33,087 nt of DNA from Nocardia brasiliensis IFM 10847 (lineage in GTDB: Bacteria; Actinomycetota; Actinomycetes; Mycobacteriales; Mycobacteriaceae), in NCBI RefSeq assembly GCF_000710915.1, contig NZ_BAUA01000213.1, positions 1 to 33,087 on the forward strand, given 5' to 3'. Shown piece after piece: positions 29,104 through 33,087 of the stretch; the first letter of the stretch is position 1, and each line of letters starts with the position of its first letter. The notes under the pieces are model-generated. The model was not told the origin of the DNA and did no database searches. It saw nothing but the letters and a program-made list of their open reading frames with translations. The translations under genes and the position numbers were made by a program.

Positions 29104-30939
29104 TCAGATCTCGATCGGCGGCCCCGGGTCGATCGCCCGGCGAGGGCCGGGCAGCAGGTAGCGCAGGGTGTCGACACCCGGCTGCTCGCATTCCGGTTCG
29201 GTGACCCGCCGATCGGCGCGCGGCGCTCCGGGCGCGTGACCGCGCACCGCGGCGATACCGGGACGGACCTCGTTGGTCACATACGGCGTCAACGGGCAGG
29301 CGATCAGGTCCGCGACCGCCGGACCCGGCGCCACGGTCAGCGTCGTCTCCGCCGCCGTGAGTTCGACCCGGTCACCGCTGCCCGGCAGCGCCACCACCGC
29401 CAGCGCCACCGCGCCGACCACCGTGTGCGCGCCGAACAGGTTGTCCTTCATCTTGTTCCACAGTTTTCCCTTGCGGGGTCTGTCCTCGTCGTCGTCCGGC
29501 TCGGACCCCGGCTCACGCCACTGGCCCTGCCGCCCCGGCTCTTCGGACTGCGGCGCCTGATACGAACGCGCGCCGGACGGCATCGGCCCGGGCGGCGGCC
29601 CGCTCTGCGGCGGTCCCGCCGGACCGCGCTGCTCCTCGGCAGGCTGTCCCGGCGGCCGGGTGAAACGGCTGCCCAGCTCGGCGAGATTCGGCGGCAGTCC
29701 GCGCGAGGCTTCTTCGCGTGAGAGCCGGGTGGTCGCGTCGAGATCGCCCTGGGTCGGATAACCGGGGCCGTACTGCACGGGCGGCACGGGACGCGGGGGC
29801 ACGGTATCCGCGCGCCGCGGCGCGGACTCGGCCTGCCGCTGCGGTGACTCGGCCTGCCGCTGGGGCGATTCGGCTTGCCGCTGACCGGATTCGGCTTGGT
29901 GCCGAGGCGATTCCGCCTGCCGCTGGGTGGCACCGGCCTGGCGCTGGCCGGGCGGCGCCTGCGGCGGCGCGGACTCGGGCCGGTAGTGCCCCGCCTGGTC
30001 CCGATGCTGCGGACCCGGATCCTGGTACTGCGTCGGATCGACGCGCGGCGGCGCGGGCTCGGCATGCCTGCCGCCCGGTTCGGGTTCGTCCATCTCGGTA
30101 TCGGTGACCAGCAGGTGCGCGGCGCCGAGCACCAGCGCGTGCATCGGGTGATCGGCGACCTGCAACCGGTGCCCGAGATGGTTCTGGAAGGCCAGCCGCA
30201 AGGCTTCGTTGAAGCACACATTGCCGGACAGCAGCACCGTCGAGGTGTCCGCGCCGATCCGGCGGGCCGCCGCCATCACCTCGATCACCACATTGTCCGC
30301 GGACCTGGCGTCTCGCATGGATTCCGGGCTCACCGGCACGTCGACCGATTCGGTCGGCTGCTCGTCGTCGCCGTGTACCGCGACCACCAGCACGGTCCGG
30401 CCGTCGGAGTACACGCCGGTCGCGCCGATGCCGTTCGGCCTGGCCTGATCCGGCGGATGCACCAGACCGAGCGCGCGCACGTACCCCGACAACGCGATGC
30501 TTTCCGGCAGCGGCTCGACGATCACGTCGAGCTGTTCCACCAGCGCGGCGTACACCTCGACCTTCTCGTCCGGCCAGCCGTCCGGGAACGGCAGCGCCAC
30601 CAGGTCGGGCTTGCCGCGCAGATGCTTACCGATCGAGGCCAGCGGGTTGTACATCCGAGCCCGGAACACCAGCTCCGCGGGCCAGGTCGCACCGGCCACC
30701 ACGATCTGCGGGTGGCCGAGGATGTCGCGCACATCGGCGATCGCCATGCCGAGGTCGGGCCGCTGCCGGTCCACCCCGGCGGTGTGCAACCGCCCCGAAG
30801 AATCCGCCAGCAAATACGCGGGCGGTGTCCACATACCCTCCACCTGCACCGGGCGGATCGGCGTGCCCCCGCCACCCGCGGCTACGGACACCACATCCCA
30901 GCCGAGATGTACCGCCCCTACTCGCACCGTCACAGGCAT
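29104..30939 (-). CDS. Hsp70-like actin-fold protein with membrane anchor, type VII secretion-associated class
   Basis: A 611-residue protein. Residues 1-280 have an actin/Hsp70-like layout: VEPLPESIALSGYV (141-154) and TVLLSGNVCFNEALRLA (234-250), the region of the adenosine pocket, then HALVLGAAHLL (267-277). The canonical DnaK phosphate loops are not clear. A Pro/Gln/Glu-rich segment follows with five 7-residue repeats QRQAESP-like (about 330-372), then basic residues GKLWNKMKDNL, a hydrophobic helix (about 500-517) and a ~95-residue outer tail with Cys residues. It may be related to type VII secretion-associated proteins of the Rv3446c kind; I am not sure. ATG 30939 has only a weak site. 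It follows the FHA/ABC gene by 76 bases. Confidence 0.8.
   Translation of the reverse strand: MPVTVRVGAVHLGWDVVSVAAGGGGTPIRPVQVEGMWTPPAYLLADSSGRLHTAGVDRQRPDLGMAIADVRDILGHPQIVVAGATWPAELVFRARMYNPLASIGKHLRGKPDLVALPFPDGWPDEKVEVYAALVEQLDVIVEPLPESIALSGYVRALGLVHPPDQARPNGIGATGVYSDGRTVLVVAVHGDDEQPTESVDVPVSPESMRDARSADNVVIEVMAAARRIGADTSTVLLSGNVCFNEALRLAFQNHLGHRLQVADHPMHALVLGAAHLLVTDTEMDEPEPGGRHAEPAPPRVDPTQYQDPGPQHRDQAGHYRPESAPPQAPPGQRQAGATQRQAESPRHQAESGQRQAESPQRQAESPQRQAESAPRRADTVPPRPVPPVQYGPGYPTQGDLDATTRLSREEASRGLPPNLAELGSRFTRPPGQPAEEQRGPAGPPQSGPPPGPMPSGARSYQAPQSEEPGRQGQWREPGSEPDDDEDRPRKGKLWNKMKDNLFGAHTVVGAVALAVVALPGSGDRVELTAAETTLTVAPGPAVADLIACPLTPYVTNEVRPGIAAVRGHAPGAPRADRRVTEPECEQPGVDTLRYLLPGPRRAIDPGPPIEI
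29825..29950 (-). repeat. 21-bp tandem repeat inside the second Hsp70-like gene
   Basis: Five 21-base units (29825-29929) and a degenerate sixth, encoding heptapeptides around QRQAESP. The period keeps the reading frame. The linker would sit on the inner side of the membrane helix. Confidence 0.85.
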
Positions 30940-31015
30940 AAGTGTGCCTGGTATGCGGCCGAGATGCTCGCTCTTGTCCGCAGCCCCCGGTAGTGGCCGG
31001 AAAATCGCACCGGCA

Positions 31016-33087
31016 TCAGGCCACCGACTTCTTCAGCCGCAGTCGCCGCCAGGTGATGACGGCCAGCACGACAGTGAGCAGGATCAGCACGCCCACGTCC
31101 AGCGCCCAGATGCCCGGCGTGTGCTCCCACAACTTGTCCGGCTGCGCGTTGATGAACACTTCGCGAATGTTCACCGTGGAGGCGCCCGTCGCGTAACCCC
31201 AGCGGGCCGGGAACAGCCAGGACACCTGTTCGAGCACCACCCGGCCGGTGACCGGGATCAGGCCGCCCGCCATCACCAGCTGGCACATGATGGCGACCAC
31301 GAGCAGCGGCATCACCTGCTCGTTCGACTTCGCCAGCGACGAAAGCAGCAGTCCGACAACGACACAGCACACCGCGGTCAACGCGATATCGATGTACAGC
31401 TCCGCGCTGCCCGAGGCCAGCACCGCGCCCTCGCCCGGACGCTTCTTGCCCGCGAGCACGATGCCGACCAGTACCGCGGACTGCAGCAGCGCGGTGAAAC
31501 TGAACACCGCGATCTTCGCCAGCAGATACGCCGAGGGCAGCAGCCCGACCGCGCGTTCGCGCTGGAAGATGGTGCGCTCGCCGACCAGGTCACGCACGGT
31601 GAGCGTGGAACCCATGAAGCAGGCGCCGAGGATCAGCACCACGAGTAGCTGCTGGGTCTCCCCGCCGCCCTGCGGTACGAAACTGCCGTCCGGCAGCGCC
31701 TTCAGCGCGCCCCGCTGGAAACCGTCTTTACCGGGCACCACCAGCGACAGCGCGCCGAGGATGAACGGCATCACGATGAGGAAGATCAGATATCCGCGAT
31801 CGGCCAGGATCAGCCGGATCTGTCTGCGCGAGAGCGTCGAGAATTGTTTCCCGCCACTGGATTGCGGTGGTGAGCCCACCGAACCGTACTGCTGGGGCGG
31901 CGGCGGTGGCGGCGGCGCGAACGCCTGCCGGGATCGGTAGGCCGCGAACGCCTGGTCCGGGTTGGCCGCCACGTTGGCGAAGATCTCGGCCCAGTCGCTG
32001 GTGCCGAGCGCCGCGCCGACACCCGCCGGGTTACCGCAGTAGGCGGTCTTGCCGCCCGGTGCGAGCAACAGCACCTGATCGCACATGTCCAGGTGCGCGA
32101 CCGAGTGCGTCACCACGATCACCACGCGACCCGCGTCGGCCAGCTCGCGCAGCATCACCATGACCTGACGGTCCAGCGCCGGATCCAGACCCGAGGTGGG
32201 TTCGTCCAGGATCAGCAGCGACGGACCGGTGAGCAGCTCCAGCGCCACCGACGCGCGCTTGCGCTGGCCGCCGGAGAGCCGGTCCACCCGGGTGTCGGCG
32301 TGTTCGGTGAGCGAAAGTTCTTTCAGCACACCGTCGATCACCTGCTGCCGGTCGGCCTTGCTGTTGTCCGGCGGCAGCCGCAGCTCGGCCGCGTAGCCGA
32401 GCGCCTGGCGCACGGTGAGCTGCCGGTGCAGCACGTCGTCCTGCGGCACCATGCCGATGCGGGAGCGCAACGCCTCGTACTCGGCGTGCAGATTGCGTCC
32501 TTCGAAGGTGACCACACCGCCTGACGGACGGGTGGTACCCGCGATCAACCGCGACAGCGTGGATTTGCCCGCGCCGGACGGACCGATCAACGCGGTCAGC
32601 GTGCCCCGGCTGGCCTGCATGTTCACATCGACGAGCAGTTGCTTGTTGCCCTCGACGGTGAATCCGACGCCGTGCACCGCGAGCCCCTGTTCGGCCACCG
32701 GCTTCTGCCGGTGCACCAAAGTGCCCTGCTGGACCACGAAGTCGACATTGCCGACGGTGATGATGTCGCGCTCGCGCAGCACCACCCGCTGCTGCCGGTG
32801 GCCGTTGACGAACGTGCCGTTCGCCGAGCCGAGGTCCTCGAGGGTGAGGCCCTCGGCGGTGGCGACGAGGCGCGCGTGCTTACGCGAGGCGAGCGGATCG
32901 TTGACGACGATCTGGTTGTCGGTGGTGCGGCCGATCGAGAGTCCGCCGGCCGGCAGCCGATCGGCGCGCGCGATCGCCGCGGTCGAGGCCCTGGCCCGCA
33001 CCGGCGGCATGTTCGAGCTGTCCGCCCGGTGGGTCATGTTGGGGTTGATCGGCTGGGGCGCGTCCTGCGGCGGCTGATACGCCGGGC
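31016..33087 (-). CDS. FHA-domain ABC-2/ABCG-type transporter, Rv1747-like (5' end outside window)
   Basis: About 690 residues are visible; the frame is open to the window edge through a Pro/Gln-rich linker (PAYQPPQDAPQPINPN), so ATG 33037 is probably internal. An FHA domain has GGLSIGRTTDNQIVVNDP, SRKHARL and GSANGTFVNG. Next comes the ABC domain: Walker A GPSGAGKSTLS, signature LSGGQRKRASVALE, LLILDEPTSGLDP, and THSVAHLD. The C-terminal half has about six hydrophobic helices ending ITWRRLRLKK. Known: Rv1747 has two FHA domains, is phosphorylated by PknF and affects phosphatidylinositol mannoside levels. Inferred: an exporter with phosphorylation-controlled activity and a first FHA domain outside the window. 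Confidence 0.93.
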   Translation of the reverse strand, partial: PAYQPPQDAPQPINPNMTHRADSSNMPPVRARASTAAIARADRLPAGGLSIGRTTDNQIVVNDPLASRKHARLVATAEGLTLEDLGSANGTFVNGHRQQRVVLRERDIITVGNVDFVVQQGTLVHRQKPVAEQGLAVHGVGFTVEGNKQLLVDVNMQASRGTLTALIGPSGAGKSTLSRLIAGTTRPSGGVVTFEGRNLHAEYEALRSRIGMVPQDDVLHRQLTVRQALGYAAELRLPPDNSKADRQQVIDGVLKELSLTEHADTRVDRLSGGQRKRASVALELLTGPSLLILDEPTSGLDPALDRQVMVMLRELADAGRVVIVVTHSVAHLDMCDQVLLLAPGGKTAYCGNPAGVGAALGTSDWAEIFANVAANPDQAFAAYRSRQAFAPPPPPPPQQYGSVGSPPQSSGGKQFSTLSRRQIRLILADRGYLIFLIVMPFILGALSLVVPGKDGFQRGALKALPDGSFVPQGGGETQQLLVVLILGACFMGSTLTVRDLVGERTIFQRERAVGLLPSAYLLAKIAVFSFTALLQSAVLVGIVLAGKKRPGEGAVLASGSAELYIDIALTAVCCVVVGLLLSSLAKSNEQVMPLLVVAIMCQLVMAGGLIPVTGRVVLEQVSWLFPARWGYATGASTVNIREVFINAQPDKLWEHTPGIWALDVGVLILLTVVLAVITWRRLRLKKSVA

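Overview
The window is high-GC DNA from an actinomycete of the order Mycobacteriales, most likely Nocardia or a close relative. The evidence is many GTG starts, four-base GTGA stop/start overlaps, WhiB, SigD and SigK families, a histidine-tailed GroEL1, type VII secretion proteins, and a gene order that follows the Mycobacterium tuberculosis block sigD - Rv3415c - whiB3 - groEL1 - groES - tsaD - rimI - tsaB - tsaE - alr - nnr - glmS - glmM - rpsI - rplM. Species assignment is inference.

Layout. 1-3900: transcription control. The start of an anti-SigD gene, sigD, an Rv3415c-like protein, whiB3, and a SigK-type ECF sigma factor translationally coupled to a very short anti-sigma protein that lacks the usual membrane half. 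3900-6280: groES-groEL1 under a CIRCE operator, with a strong hairpin between the two genes. 6280-8400: a gene-free stretch, then a membrane-anchored Hsp70-like protein on the other strand. 8434-15019: a minus-strand run nnr-alr-hydrolase-tsaE-tsaB-rimI-tsaD. The last six genes are closely spaced, most with overlapping stop/start codons, and join D-alanine supply, the tRNA t6A modification machinery and ribosomal protein acetylation. 15095-17467: a frameshifted copper-protein gene, then a divergent MarR regulator and MFS exporter with repeated operator-like sites. 17676-20453: glmS and a divergent alpha/beta hydrolase that has lost its nucleophilic serine. 20454-21170: a gene-free array of 209-bp tandem repeats. 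21175-24087: a minus-strand cluster of likely type VII secretion substrates, including an EspC-like protein, a WXG protein with nineteen Gly-Thr-Pro repeats and a DUF6802-like protein with calcium-loop motifs. 24204-26383: a PspC protein and an ABC-F ATPase preceded by two nearly identical, overlapping mini-ORFs. 26393-28942: glmM, rpsI, rplM. 28943-33087: a second Hsp70-like membrane protein and the C-terminal two thirds or so of an FHA/ABC exporter like Rv1747.

How it fits together. Most genes are core housekeeping: envelope precursors (glmS, glmM, alr), translation (rplM, rpsI, tsaBDE, rimI), folding (groES/EL1) and stress-responsive transcription. The unusual material sits between them: the 209-bp array, the duplicated mini-ORF leader of the ABC-F gene, the anti-sigma domain without a membrane part, the serine-less hydrolase, the frameshifted cupredoxin and the repeat-rich secretion cluster.
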